Assembly (NCBI GenBank): GCA_948146395.1
Contig: OX411558.1
Location: 34,466,350-34,530,349 of the forward strand
Direction: 5' to 3'
DNA length: 64,000 bases
From: Fragum whitleyi
Lineage: Eukaryota > Mollusca > Bivalvia > Cardiida > Cardiidae
Positions 21,786 to 32,887 of this stretch are shown piece by piece (position 1 is the stretch's first letter; each line of letters opens with the position of its first letter). Below the pieces are notes generated by a model that did not search any database, had not been told where the DNA came from, and saw only the letters and a program-made list of their open reading frames with translations. The translations under genes were made by a program, and so were the position numbers.

Positions 21786-22030
21786 TCAGTAAAACCTGAT
21801 TTAAGTGACCACTGTGGGACTGCCACAAAGCGGTCGCTTAACAGAATGGTCGTTTAATATAATATTTCATTAAAAATAAGACAGAAGATTCGATAATAAG
21901 CAAAATTTCGTTTGAGAATCTCAACTTTTCCCGAGATTTTGCTTATGATGAAGGGGCTTTTTATTATGGTCACGTAATGAAAATGGTCGCTTAGTAGACG
22001 TGGCCGCTCTAGCAATATCGACTCTACATG
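21786..22030. repeat. GTGACCAC / GGTCGCTTAA repeat fragment
   Basis: The left part contains TAAGTGACCACTGTGG and AAAGCGGTCGCTTAACAG. The right part repeats the idea with ATGGTCGCTTAGTAGACGTGGCC. This wording looks like an old dispersed element with internal repetition. Not assigned. Confidence 0.4.
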
Positions 22031-22445
22031 CACTTGGATGTTAAGGTGTGCGCAGTAATAGTACACTTGCGTCCACTTTGTCAGTAAGGCTTCTATAACT
22101 AATCACATGTAAAAACCAGACATCGAAGCCTTTAAATTATCTCGGTAATGCTTCAATTTAATAGAGATTAAAATTTAATTACGCATATAAAGATGTGTGT
22201 CATGTTTAATATCCACAGACATCAACCATGTATTGAAGTGTGCCACGTGTCCATCTCAACAGGAAACACCCTCAGTTTTACTGTTGTGCATGTCTTTCGA
22301 AGATTTAGATGCCTTCGCCTTTGATATCTTAGTTACTTAATATGAATTTGAATGAGTGTGGTTTTGAATAAAATAAAAAAAGGAGTTTGATAATACATCG
22401 CCATTTTTTTAAATTATTATTATTTAAATTATTATTTTGCTTTCG

Positions 22446-22930
22446 GAGCGTGTTTGAACGATTTTTGGGCGTTTTGAATAATTCAAGTGGGTTTTTGATT
22501 GCTGTGAATGGAGTCCTGAGTGATTAAGAATGGGTTTGATCTAGATGAGTGTCAATACAGTTAGTAACATTGTGAAATTGACATTCATCTCGATCAAAAC
22601 CATTCTAGATCGCTCACTCAGCGCTCCATTCATTCATTCATTTCATTCATTCATTCATTCATTCAATCATTTATTCAATCATTCCAAAAATTCACTCAAA
22701 TTCGATCAAAACGATCAACATTTCATTGAAATTTGTTTAATTATTCCACGATTATATTTTGCTGCTGTGGATTACAAAGCGTCTTATTGGTTAGAGAAGA
22801 CACACAAATTGGACAGTATGTAGAGACTTTAAAGGGATGTGATACATATTTCTAATTTCGTCCAAGTCATTCAACATCATTCCAAATTTATCCCAATATC
22901 ATTCATTATGTCAGTTTCAAAATGTTATTA
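22446..22930. repeat. dispersed repeat family R with internal foldback, copy 1
   Basis: A foldback spans about 22507-22632: GAATGGAGTCCTGAGTGATT-like and GATCTAGATGAGTGTCAAT words on the left return inverted on the right. This is followed by an ATTC microsatellite (22627-22685). The right part matches 63040-63430 (GATCAAAACCATTCTA, CACTC, GCTCC) and ends with a shared CATTCATT...GTTATTAACTG tract. The left part (GAACGATTTTTGGGCGTTTT) resembles 55285-55415. Confidence 0.6.
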
Positions 22931-23468
22931 ACTGTAGTACGACAGTAATTTGTTCAGGGTCGTAATGTCATAATAAGATTCGAAAAGCTAAAATATACAT
23001 GTATATATATATATTTTTTTTAACTTGACAGATGAATGCAATTTTTCGAGGAGGTATCAAACTAAACACCGAATATCACTTCGCATAGTCATACGTTGTT
23101 GTGATATAGTTTTTTGGGGTTTTTTTAGTTTCATATGTTAGTCCATAAATTTAAAAAAAACAAACAAAAAAAACACGTTGTATATAATTTGATTAGATTG
23201 AGCGGGTAAAAAATAAATACAAGTTTTCAAACGTTTTTTATGGAACTATCGGCGCACAAGCATACAGAATAGCATCCTTGGAGCCATGGTGTGAAGCATT
23301 TCGTTACACTCCATTCTACGGACTGGGACGACAATGGGCTACAGAAACCGGGAAAATAGCTGAGTGTAGTAAATTATGCTCTTGAAGGCGTAAATAAACT
23401 TTTCTCAGCCAATCATAATGCTAGTTTTTCATAGACACAACTAAAATGATAAATATATGGGAAAATAT

Positions 23469-23637
23469 TATTATAGGGATGAGTGCCTTTTTCACTGCGT
23501 TTATTGGGGTATAAAGTGCAATTGCCTTAGCACATGGCAAATAACGCCCGTAGGGCGTTATGTTTAAGCCATGTACTAAGGCAATTGCACTTTATACCCC
23601 AATAAACGCAGTGAAAAAGACACTCGTCCCCTATAAT
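23469..23637. repeat. ~170-bp near-perfect palindrome
   Basis: The arms are about 80 bp each, from AGGGATGAGTGCCTTTTTCA on the left to its inverse at the right, with a handful of mismatches and one small asymmetric bulge. The tip is ATAACGCCCGTAGGGCGTTA. This is a foldback MITE or hairpin element. The ORF crossing it (23560-23769) is spurious. Confidence 0.9.
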
Positions 23638-25845
23638 TGCAATCATCTAGATCGAGGAAACTATTACAATACTCAGCCAAACATTAAAGCTTCGAGTCTA
23701 CTTTCTGCGCGTATAAATTACACAATCTATTTTCAGATTGTGTATTGTTTATCTCGCTATCGAAGTTAAATGTCATATAGTAAAACAAATGATACACAAA
23801 TAAAAGACAACATTAAAATTCGTAGAGGTACTTATTACAAAAAAGCTTGTTTTTGCCAAGTAAGTCTGTATTTTTAAACGAAAACGGCGTGGTCGGTCTT
23901 GTAAAGAGGGTTGCTTGAAGGTCTTCGTCGACTCGCTGTTTTCTAATTTTTGGTCGGCTCAGAATCAGAACTGCATGCTTGTAATCGTAAATTCTTTCGA
24001 AAATATATTAATTTATAATAGACTGAATAGCAAAGTTGGGTTGATGATCGGGAACTAGTTTAAATCGAGTTCCTACAACACAGGACTTGCAGATCGAATT
24101 TCGGGGGTTTCCCGAAAGACCTATTGCATTTTATACAGAAATAAAGTGCAATGGATTTCCCCACGTGATGCGATTTAAACCAATCAAAATTCTTTATTTT
24201 ATTGGATTGCAATTATATGCTTATCTTAAAGTATCTAAAAAAATCGGGTTATTTTACATTTACAATTATATATACATGTATATATACAAAGAATTGTTAT
24301 ACTAGAATCAAGTATGCTTTTCTGAAGGATACCAGTTATCGGACCATAGCCTTATAACATTAATATTACACAGACAGCTCCATTCGGGAAGTAAGAAATG
24401 GAACACACGAATTTAAAAAAATAAATAAATTAAAAAATAAAATATAAATGCTGTTCGTCCATATCTTTTGAGTAAGTCTCCGAAAAATTACCATAAAGTT
24501 AGAAAAGTACGGTCTTTACACATAATATGCTACCATTCTGAGACGACATAATTAACTACTGCCTCATGTTGAGTAAGTTTGGTTTCGCCATAATTTAAGG
24601 TCCTATTTTTTAAGCTCGAAATAGATTAAAGTACCACCGTTATCTCAATTATTGCTATCATTGGGTTTTTACATCAATTTTGGATATAACTTTTCAATGA
24701 AAAGCTAATAATAAGCACTGCCAATGAAATTTTTTTGTAATATAAAATTATTCTAGTGCGACGTTTCTTATGTGCTTCAGTATATAATGGATAAATGTGA
24801 CCATATTCTAGTACAGTGACACCGAGTTATGAAATACTGGTTTAGTTGATTGGTACCTAAAAGGATGTATCTGCAGTTTGTATAAATATATAGATACTAC
24901 ATTTTGTGACCCACCAGCGATTTGTAGAAGCGAGCTATTTGACGCCATCTTGTTATGATGACGGAAGTTAGAAATATTTTATAGCCCCAAATGAATCTGC
25001 TTTCAGAAACATCGATTGTTATAACATTGGAATATGATGAATATTTCTTGTCTTACTTCTTCTCCAATGTAGCTCATATTCTACTTCAGATTTTTTTTTT
25101 TTTATTCAGATCGCAGAAAATTCTCTTATAAACAAACATTTCTCTAAGGTAAAGACGCTCATAAATACAGTAATTGCAACCCGTACAAAACAGGGTGTCG
25201 TTTTATACGTTCTGAATGTGAGGCTAGCCTGTAAGTCGGAAGCAGCTATCGATCTTGGTACTTACATTGGTCTAAACATTCGACGCGAGTACTGGATTTT
25301 TTTTCAGAAAGCCGAATCGAGAGGGAATAATCTAAGTGACGAGAATTTGTTTCCCACTTGATGTAGGTTTAAACCATTCCATTTAAAGTTTAGACGCTCG
25401 GATTATAAATAATTCTACCTCTCTTTGCTCGTTATTATAGTTTAAACATGCAAAGCGGGTATTCTTTTTAATTGCTCGCAAACGTTTATGCTTTCTGAGC
25501 GCAAAACCAGCCTGTAAAGACTGACCTGCGTTCAGGAAAGCCAAAAAGGTAAACCTTTCTGTCTTTATGTTCATTTTCAATGAAAAGCCAGGCACAAAGC
25601 TGATGCCATTGTTTTAAAAATATGAGCAATTTTCACAAACGATATCTTGTAGAAAGTGACACATACTTTTGTAAGAACTTTCCGATCGTAGCCGTCTATA
25701 AAAGAGATCGACCAATCAGCGCCAAAGAAATTTTGATCTTCGACAATATCCGACATGTAAAGCACTCATCTAAATAGGACGCCATTCACAAAAATTGTTT
25801 ATCATAATTGTTGTTTTAGTTGTTCTTGTTATTATTATAATTAGT
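23638..25845. other. non-coding, nothing recognised
   Basis: Over 2 kb of AT-rich sequence with only short chance ORFs. I see no domain, RNA gene or clear repeat. Confidence 0.4.
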
Positions 25846-25889
25846 CGTAGTAGTAGTAGAAATAGTAGTAGTAGTAGAAGTAGTAGTAA
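25846..25889 (+). repeat. (TAG)n microsatellite
   Basis: TAG/GTA trinucleotide repeat with a few interruptions. Confidence 0.9.
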
Positions 25890-26204
25890 ATGTTCATTTG
25901 TAGACTTACAGAATAAATGTATTTTGAAATAATCGCTCGTGGTCCTATTAATTGTTTAATTTATAAACGATTAATCCATTACTAAATATTTGTTCTAGTT
26001 TTTCAGTTCCTGGTCCCATATGTTCAAGCATGACGGAGTTTGATATCTGAGATGATGCGTCCTGTCGGTGGAGGGGGGGATATCCGCATTTTCGACCTAT
26101 AAATAAATTTTAAACTATTTCATGTGTGTGTAATGGACAGACTGTACATGTATATGGCCTGAACAGTCATGCAGTACACTAGAAATTTGAGAACAGTTCG
26201 CTTG

Positions 26205-26420
26205 GTTGTTTGAATGGGGGTTTTATGCCGCTTTAAACAATCTTTCAGTAAAATCGCTGCGGCTGGAGCACCTAACAATGGATTCCTGATATTTTCCACA
26301 CCAGTACTACCATTACACTCTTTCATAGCCTCCAGCTATTATCCCACATAGTTCTATGATAACCAATCCATTGATGGAAGACGAATAGTCGGAAAGAATG
26401 AGTGCCACCTTCTGGAATCG
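26205..26420 (-). mobile_element. SINE copy, minus strand, head damaged
   Basis: The same body as 58681-58953, read on the minus strand: TATGCCGCTTTAAAC near the 3' end, CGGCTGGAGCACCTAACAATGG, CACCAGTACTACCATTACA and CGGAAAGAATGAGTGCCACC. The B-box region is degenerate (TCTGGAATCGATTTG). Immediately followed by a second copy in the same orientation. Confidence 0.85.
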
Positions 26421-26435
26421 ATTTGCTTGTTTTGT

Positions 26436-26632
26436 TTGTATGAATGGGTATTTACGCCGCTTTCAACCATTTTACAGTTACATTGCGACCACAGGAACAC
26501 CTACCAATGGATTCCTGGTAATTCTCACATTAGTATTATCATTACATCCTTTCCAGCTGCTATCCCACCTTTTCTACGGTTATCGGTATTGGTTGGAGAC
26601 AAATAGTGCCGTCGGGAATCGAACCCGGGAGC
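26436..26632 (-). mobile_element. second SINE copy, head-to-tail with the first
   Basis: Carries TTACGCCGCTTTCAACC, CAATGGATTCCTGGTA, TCCTTTCCAGCTGCTATCCC and an intact B-box complement, GGGAATCGAACCCGGGAG, at about 26612. The A-box part of the tRNA head is absent. Two copies in the same orientation separated by only about 15 bases suggest insertion at the head of the older copy, or a tandem duplication. Confidence 0.85.
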
Positions 26633-26639
26633 GAATGAG

Positions 26640-27040
26640 AATAAAGACTATTAAGGTCCCAAGCTATTTATTGAATGCGTAGATAAGACATTTATCAGGC
26701 TGTGCAAATGCAAAAGCTGACCTGAGTCTAAACGTTGAACAAATTTGAAGTTGTTTAGAATTTCACGTATAGACACAATTATATTGCTTTGGTGAAAAGG
26801 AAAAGAAATCTCCTTTACATACGACACACGTTTCGCTAATGAACTGACGCCAGTATTTATAAGCAAAAATGTTGTTTTCCAAATATTTTCAAATTATGAT
26901 ATTTCATTTCCGTCTTTTATCTGTTGCTATATTCTCGCGATTGTATTTCCGTTGTCGTAATATGATAAAAGCCTCTACTTTTCAGACACCTTTAACAATA
27001 AATCGCACGGATGAATAGAGAATGTTTTTTTTATTATCTT
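26640..27040. other. non-coding, nothing recognised
   Basis: No gene seen. Confidence 0.4.
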
Positions 27041-27412
27041 TGAAGTGTGAACTGTGAAATTGGAAGTCGGCAGTGTGAACTCGGTAGTACGGAGTATGAA
27101 GTTGCGAAGTTTGAAATCGGAAGTTTCGAAGTTAGAAGTGCGAAGTCGTAAGTGGAAAGTGAGAAGTTTGTAGAGCGAAATGTGACATGTGAAGTGCTAA
27201 GATTGAAGTCTGGAGTGTGAAGTCTGATGGACGAGCTGTCAAGTGTGAACTATTAAAGTGTCAAGGTGGAGTTTCAAGTGTGAAGTGACCTAGGAAAGGT
27301 AAAGTGGGAAGTAAAAAGTATGGAATGTGATGGTTGACGCATGAACTGTGAAAAAATGAAGATTTGGAGTATGATGTGTGAACTGTGAATTCTATACTTT
27401 GAAGTTGGAATT
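27041..27412 (+). repeat. GAAGTGTGAA-type degenerate array, plus-strand half
   Basis: Nearly every 8-12 bases carries GAAGT, GTGAA or a one-base variant. The array has no fixed unit, only a word-like period of about ten. It switches to the complementary strand at about 27412. Confidence 0.9.
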
Positions 27413-28082
27413 ATGACACACTTCAAACTTCACATTTCACACTTCACATTTTTGACTTTACACTTTCGAGTTCATACTTCAAATCCCCTACTTCTCTTTT
27501 CACTCTTCCGAGTATACACTTCCAACTTCACACCCTTAGCTCACACATCCAACTTCAGACTTTCGGGTTCACTCTACACATTTCCTATATCTTACTTCAC
27601 TCTACCAACTTCACAATTCCTACTTCAAATTTCACGCAATGTCATTTTGCACTTCGTAGTTCACTCTTCAAACTTCACAGTTAATACTTCATAGTTCAAA
27701 CATCACAGGTTACACTTCACATTTCTTATTTGATAATTCAAACTTGACACTTCTGAGTTCACACTTCATACTTCGTTCTTTACACTTCATAATATACAAT
27801 TCCAACTTCACACTTCCACGCTTACACTTTAAACTTCAAACTTCCGATATTACACTCAATGCTTCCTTTTTCATACTTCACACTTACGACTTCAAACTTC
27901 TTACTTCCAACTTCATACTTCGCACTTCCGAGTTCACTCTCAAACTTTCCGTTCGCACTTCATAGTTTATACTTCACATTTCACACTTCTCACTTCAAAG
28001 TTAATGGTTAATACTTTCAACTTCATACTTCACATTTCACACTTCGTACTTCACTCATCGCACTTCACACTTCATACTTCAA
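27413..28082 (-). repeat. TTCACACTTC-type degenerate array, complementary half
   Basis: The same word family in reverse complement (ACTTC, TTCAC, TTCAAACTTC) for about 670 bases. Reading frames on the plus strand appear open because stop codons rarely occur in such words. They are not genes. A short return to plus orientation (GAAGAGAGAAGTGTAAAATT) follows at 28095-28130. Confidence 0.9.
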
Positions 28083-28130
28083 TGATGCTATATTTGAAGA
28101 GAGAAGTGTAAAATTTGAATTTAAGAAGTA

Positions 28131-28597
28131 TACATACATAACATAACACATTCTTTATTTGGCATTAAATTAAAAAATATTTTGAGCCAAAATTAAACAT
28201 TTTTGATGTTTTTATTTTAAAATAAAGAATTTAACAAGTGTCACCACCAGATAACCCTTCACAATTCAAATTTCAAAGATAATATGTTTGGAATTAATAA
28301 AGTCACCACCGGTCTTTCGTAGTTTTATCTAATGTAAAATTCTGTCCCAATCAGCACAGTTTTGATAGGCAAAAAATGCAAACATTATCAGCGTGTTTTG
28401 TCGTTAAAGCCGCGTGTTGTATTATTTATTCATTTGTTTTGTTTTATTATTATCATTTCTTCAAAAATATAATCCAAACCTTCCACGTGTATCCATGGTT
28501 GAATCTCATTCAATAGATTCTGCGTATAATTTGAAGTTCAATTCTACAGATGAAGATTTGGATAAAATGGCAAAAACATATTGCTAAAAGTAGTGGT
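28131..28597. other. non-coding, nothing recognised
   Basis: AT-rich sequence, no gene seen. Confidence 0.4.
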
Positions 28598-28735
28598 CCC
28601 GTAATAGTTCCGCAACATTTCGAAACTCATGATCTTTCAAAATGTTAACCGAGGTTTTCTAATGAAACCATTTGGAAAACTCAGTTACCACTGTTAAAGT
28701 TCATGACTTCCGAAATGTTGTGGAACTATTACGGG
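28598..28735. mobile_element. palindromic MITE, family P, copy 1
   Basis: The ends CCCGTAATAGTTCCGCAACA and TGTTGTGGAACTATTACGGG are inverted repeats. The interior also folds (GTTAACCGAGGTTTTC and CATGA words on both arms). Relatives are at 40067-40205, 45897-46036 and 51674-51838. Confidence 0.85.
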
Positions 28736-28905
28736 TCAATTTCCTTTAACCTTAACCTTCATTACAAAATCCTGCTTTCCTTAGTCAAGTCAAATATTCA
28801 CGAAAACATTAGTTTATGGCAATTAAGAATTTCTTATCTTCACCGATTCAAAAAATGTGTCTACACGGGTCCAAAACTTCTGTACTTAAATGTTGTTTTG
28901 AGTGT

Positions 28906-28936
<31 letters not shown>
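28906..28936. repeat. poly-T tract
   Basis: A run of about 30 T, followed by CAC. It may be the minus-strand A tail of a retroposed piece, but no body was recognised. Confidence 0.9.
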
Positions 28937-29490
28937 CACTTTAAATTATTATCAACAAAGTTTGATATGAGGAGTGAATAAGGCGCTCAAGTGATCTAGT
29001 TATTATTAGATATATAGTTAATTTAAAGTTTTCTTGAAAAGAAGTAACTACTTAGTCCAATCGAATTTACAGCAATTTTCCTTTTTTTATTATATAGCGC
29101 TCAAGATCAAGGTACTAACGTAACATATACGTGCTCCGCTGAAAAGATTATATTCAAATCCTTTCGTATTTCGCCGTGATATAACCAGGTAATTGCCAGG
29201 GGAGAGTGTTAATGGATCTTAATGCTATGCTTACAAACAAATCTGTGGTATTGAAATAATACCCTATCTTCTGTATTTTACATCATAGACCTATATAAAT
29301 GGAAATGTATTATACTGTTTCAAAAGAGAAGCAGAGAAAAAAATAAAAAAAAAAACTTCAAAAACCCTTTACATTATTTATGTATGCGAAATCACGACGG
29401 CCCCACCTTGATTAAGAAAAAAAGCAATGATGCTGTGGTAACGTTCTTGTATTAACCTTTTTTTCAATTACGTATGTTATCATTTATTGG
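28937..29490. other. non-coding, nothing recognised
   Basis: No gene, RNA or repeat that I can support. Confidence 0.4.
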
Positions 29491-29585
29491 TGTACAAGAT
29501 TTAAATGGAGTGATCAAAGATCAATTTTGTCTATGCAGACATAGACAAAATTGATCTTTGGTCACTCCATTTAAACCCTGTACAC
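29491..29585. repeat. foldback palindrome, family F, copy 2
   Basis: The arms TGTACAAGATTTAAATGGAG...TCAATTTTGTCTATG and their inverse match over about 46 bp with few mismatches around a tip at about 29537. The inner arm (ATCAAAGATCAATTTTGTCT) resembles the palindrome at 9739-9830. Confidence 0.9.
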
Positions 29586-30314
29586 GCATCTGTAACATAT
29601 GTTGGTGTAAATATCAAGTTTATCAAAACAGCTTTCTGAAAAAGGAATAGTATCTCCGTGAGCGAATTTGTATTATCCAGCATAAGGATCCGAGGCTTGG
29701 CGCCCACGGGCTTTTCTCTTGTTGAATTTATTTTAATATTCTGCACATGGTTAAAGAATACATTGAGCTTTATTGGCTTAGAAAGAAATTTGTGCGTGTC
29801 TTTTTTTCATTTTGATCCCAAGTAAAAGTCGAGTAGATCTAGTACAATGTATATAAGTAATGAAGAGGATATTCCCTTTATAAAAACAATTTACGAAGCA
29901 ATAATTCAAGGTCATCGTCTTGAATTTGATTTTTACGATGCCTTTTTTGGGGGGACACGGGAAGAACGTTACGTCATTAGCTACCACAGCAGCGTATTAT
30001 GTGATCTAGCTTTGTCAATACATTCTCATCTTTTTACGTGGAGATGTGATAGGGAATTTTCAACCAATCAGAAAGGATAAAAAAGCGCTAATCCTCTAAT
30101 GATTTCGGCAAAAGCATATATTAAGAAATCAAAGATTTTCCTGAAAGTGAGATGTTATAATTTAAGACACAATGGTTTGAAAGGAAAGAGATTGTTTTAC
30201 TTATAAGCTGAAACAAACCACAAGGCAAGTGTGTAAAGCCACAATTATTCTAAAATATCGTATCTGAACCTTCTTGAAACGTTTTGTAACAATAGTTTGG
30301 CATCCAGATATAAA
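29586..30314. other. non-coding, nothing recognised
   Basis: There is an open frame at 29847-30080 (77 codons), but no domain, splice context or second copy supports it as a gene. Confidence 0.4.
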
Positions 30315-30445
30315 TGTTTGGAATCTGATTTCTCAACCTTTAGCACATCAAAGCTCAATTATCCCGTTTAATTCTCCACAGACAATTTGGCTTCTTGATC
30401 AATATCCAGAATATTTATAGAACAATAGGTTCGGTAATAGTATTT
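30315..30445 (+). repeat. dispersed repeat shared with 61480-61605
   Basis: Shared words in order: GGAATCTGA, AGCACATCAAAGC, ATTATCC(C/T)GTTTAAT, CACAGACAATTTGGCT, and AATATCCAGAATATTTATAG followed by AACAATAGG. Conservation is strong, which suggests a recently active non-coding element. Its ends are unclear. Confidence 0.75.
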
Positions 30446-30665
30446 AACTTCACCGGTATGATTATTTCGTAGCTATTGAAATACAACTGGCTACATTTAA
30501 ATTGTCTTTCAAATTTGATGAAACACATAGCAAAGCATTGGACAAGGATTTAAGAAAGTTTGGAATGTAAAAATATAATAATAGTGTATCTTAAATGAGT
30601 CCAGTAGGATTACCATGTATACTATTAGTACTGGTCAATATTGAGTATATTATTGTATATTTTTG
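30446..30665. other. non-coding, nothing recognised
   Basis: Short unassigned stretch before the segmental duplication. Confidence 0.4.
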
Positions 30666-30893
30666 AATTATCCTAGGTTGATCAAAATATTCATTTGCAG
30701 TAAAACTTGAATGCAAAAAAAAAGCTATAACAAACCGTTTATGACCATCTTTTTTTAGATTTTTTAATGAACCTTACTCCCAATCGCCATTTCTTTGTCG
30801 GGTTAGGTTTATGGCTCACGTAAAATTCTATTCGTGGATTGAACCCTACAAATATGGGTTTGGGTGTTTGTTCGGTATTTCTTTTTTTTTATG

Positions 30894-30925
30894 CGGGGGG
30901 TGGGGGTGGGGGGTGAAAGTGGGGG
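30894..30925 (+). other. G-rich tract, potential quadruplex
   Basis: Four or more G runs of at least four, separated by one to five bases. The paralogous position (about 40655-40672) is an almost pure G run. Confidence 0.6.
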
Positions 30926-32768
30926 TACACTAGTCATAAACCTGCAAAGAAGAATATAAGTGGTTTCAATCTATTTTGTCCTCGACTTAACAAAAGAAAT
31001 GATACATATACGAGATGTGGAAAAAAGTGCTTTTGATTTAAGTTTTCTCTTTCTGTCCGTTCAAGTGATAAAATGAGGCAAAAACGGCGTTTGTCTTCAG
31101 GAAACATTCGTTTATCCCACATCATATATTCGCTGCAGTTTAACACTTGTATGTCTCTCTGTCTACATACCTTTTCTAAAAGGACTTTCAGATACAATAC
31201 TGTCACTTGGTATGATGATCATCTTTGCGTGTCCGATGAAGGTCATCTGGCAAGGTAAAGGTCGTCAAAAAATTAATCGTTTTCTATTATGATCAACGCT
31301 TTTCTATTACTTTTTGTAACATGTTGTAAAAGTCGGGTTTAAATGTGATTTATCTGAAATTGTTTACAAAGAAATACTACTATCCACCTTTAGTCTAGTT
31401 TTTTTCGAATTTTACCTTTGACCTTAGTACAGATTTCTGTCCTCGGAATGCGATGCTATTTTTAGACTGGTCGCATCCGAAATATGTGACGTCCAAAATT
31501 GACACTACCTCTGACCTTAAAATCCGATAATTTGAATGAAAGAAAAATATTTATAATTGTAATACTCCGATTATTATAATACCTAAACCATTTTTATCAA
31601 ACTATTTTTAAAGGGAAAATAGGAAAAGTTTAATTTTCACATTCGACCCTGAATTGTTATCTCGGGCTTCGAGAAATCTGAAAATAAGTCATAATTGACA
31701 AACCCCCCACCCACCCCACCACCACCCCCACACCACCCCCTTATAAAATTTGCTGCAAATCGCAATAAAAACAACGAAGATTATCTGAACATTTTAATCG
31801 AAAAAGCAAGAACTGGCTTGCACAAACGGCCAACGAGGAATTATTTACTGACACGGGCTTAAAATTCACGCGCTAAATATTGTCAGGAAAGACTTTAATT
31901 ACGGGCCTCGTACTTATTAAAGTCTCGTTATGAAGAATACATAAAGAATTTTCGCTGATTGATTGTAACGTATTTCTAATTACATTTTCCAAACGCATGC
32001 TGCAAAGGGGCGGAGTCGTTCAAATGAATGTAGCAGCATCCAATTATGTTCTGATTACAATACAAAATGAAGCGTTAAATTAAAACGTGATACGAAGTGC
32101 ACTGAATATTCAGTTGTAATGTAGCTTATTTGTTACAAGTTGGTGAAATACAATAGTATAAAAATATCGGAAATAGAATAGAAGTGTTATAAATATGTAT
32201 ACATATATACTGGTAGATCTTATCTAAACAGGAAAAATACTTAAATCTTCATCTAGCATCGTAGGATATTAGATTTATGGAACTAACGAATTAGACAAAA
32301 ATGGAAAAAAAAAACAATGTTAAAAGGCATGTAAGACTGATAAGGATGTCTTTTATTTATTTAGAATTTCCCAGAGTAACAAAATCATTGTTGGGCGACG
32401 AAAACTCCGAAATAGCCACATTTTTATTTCAACTGTAGTAACGATGTTTTGGTAGTTACGAGGTTATTATAAGCTCAACTGATTATAGCTTGGTTTATTG
32501 CGGGCATATATTATTAAACAAACGATATATTTGATAAAAAAAAAAAAAAAAAAAAAAAAAACACTAGAAGTGCTCAACAATCTATTTTTATTAGTATCAT
32601 TTTTGAAAAAAATATAAATAAAAGGGCGGTAGCAAATAAAAAGGATACATTAGATGGATTTACCGTGATGGTTTTTGAACTTGTGATTCTTATTTGTGCA
32701 ACTTGATTATATTGTATTACATATTTGAACAGAGCTAATCATGTGACATACTTGATTCAATAATAAAT

Positions 32769-32868
32769 ATGGATATACCCGGAGACCTTAATCTTCAGTT
32801 CAATCCTCACTATCCTAACATCAACTCGTCCAAAATCAGTGAAATTGTGCCCATTATTACAGAAACAG
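32769..32868 (+). CDS. putative coding first exon, copy 1 (gene unknown)
   Basis: An ATG opens 33 codons plus one base, beginning MDIPGDLNLQFNPHYP and ending EIVPIITET, followed by a consensus donor, GTAAGT, at 32869. The paralogous exon at 42348-42447 differs at three of 100 positions: two silent changes and one Ser to Ala. The ~115 bases just upstream differ at about nine positions by my count, and similarity ends right after the donor. That pattern suggests selection on protein. I do not recognise the product and no downstream exon can be placed in the window. It may be the 5' exon of a gene extending to the right, with the two copies serving as alternative first exons. It could still be a chance ORF next to a donor-like GT. 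Confidence 0.5.
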
Positions 32869-32887
32869 GTAAGTCTATTTAAACGCT

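Larger units (their letters stand above)
30666..32886 (+). repeat. segmental duplication, block A copy 1
   Basis: Matches 40439-42466 in the same orientation, nearly base for base over long stretches (for example 31700-32500 against 41310-42110). Differences are point changes, a ~365-bp segment present only here (31218-31583), and a TTAA-flanked insertion present only in the other copy. Similarity stops a few bases past the splice donor of the putative exon at 32769-32868. Confidence 0.92.

Noticed and set aside
22545..22823. 92-codon ORF with His-Ser-Phe repeats
   Set aside because: It crosses a foldback and an ATTC microsatellite, so the repeats are nucleotide-level.
27413..27965. Two ORFs rich in His-Phe-Thr-Ser words
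   Set aside because: They read the degenerate ACTTC array. Stop codons are rare in such words by composition.
29847..30080. 77-codon ORF
   Set aside because: No recognisable domain, no paralogue, no splice or promoter context. Left as non-coding.
31073..31258. ORFs open on both strands and in both A blocks (also 41049-41255)
   Set aside because: Openness in both copies is expected at this low divergence. The few differences are not biased to silent sites on either strand, and no domain is recognised.
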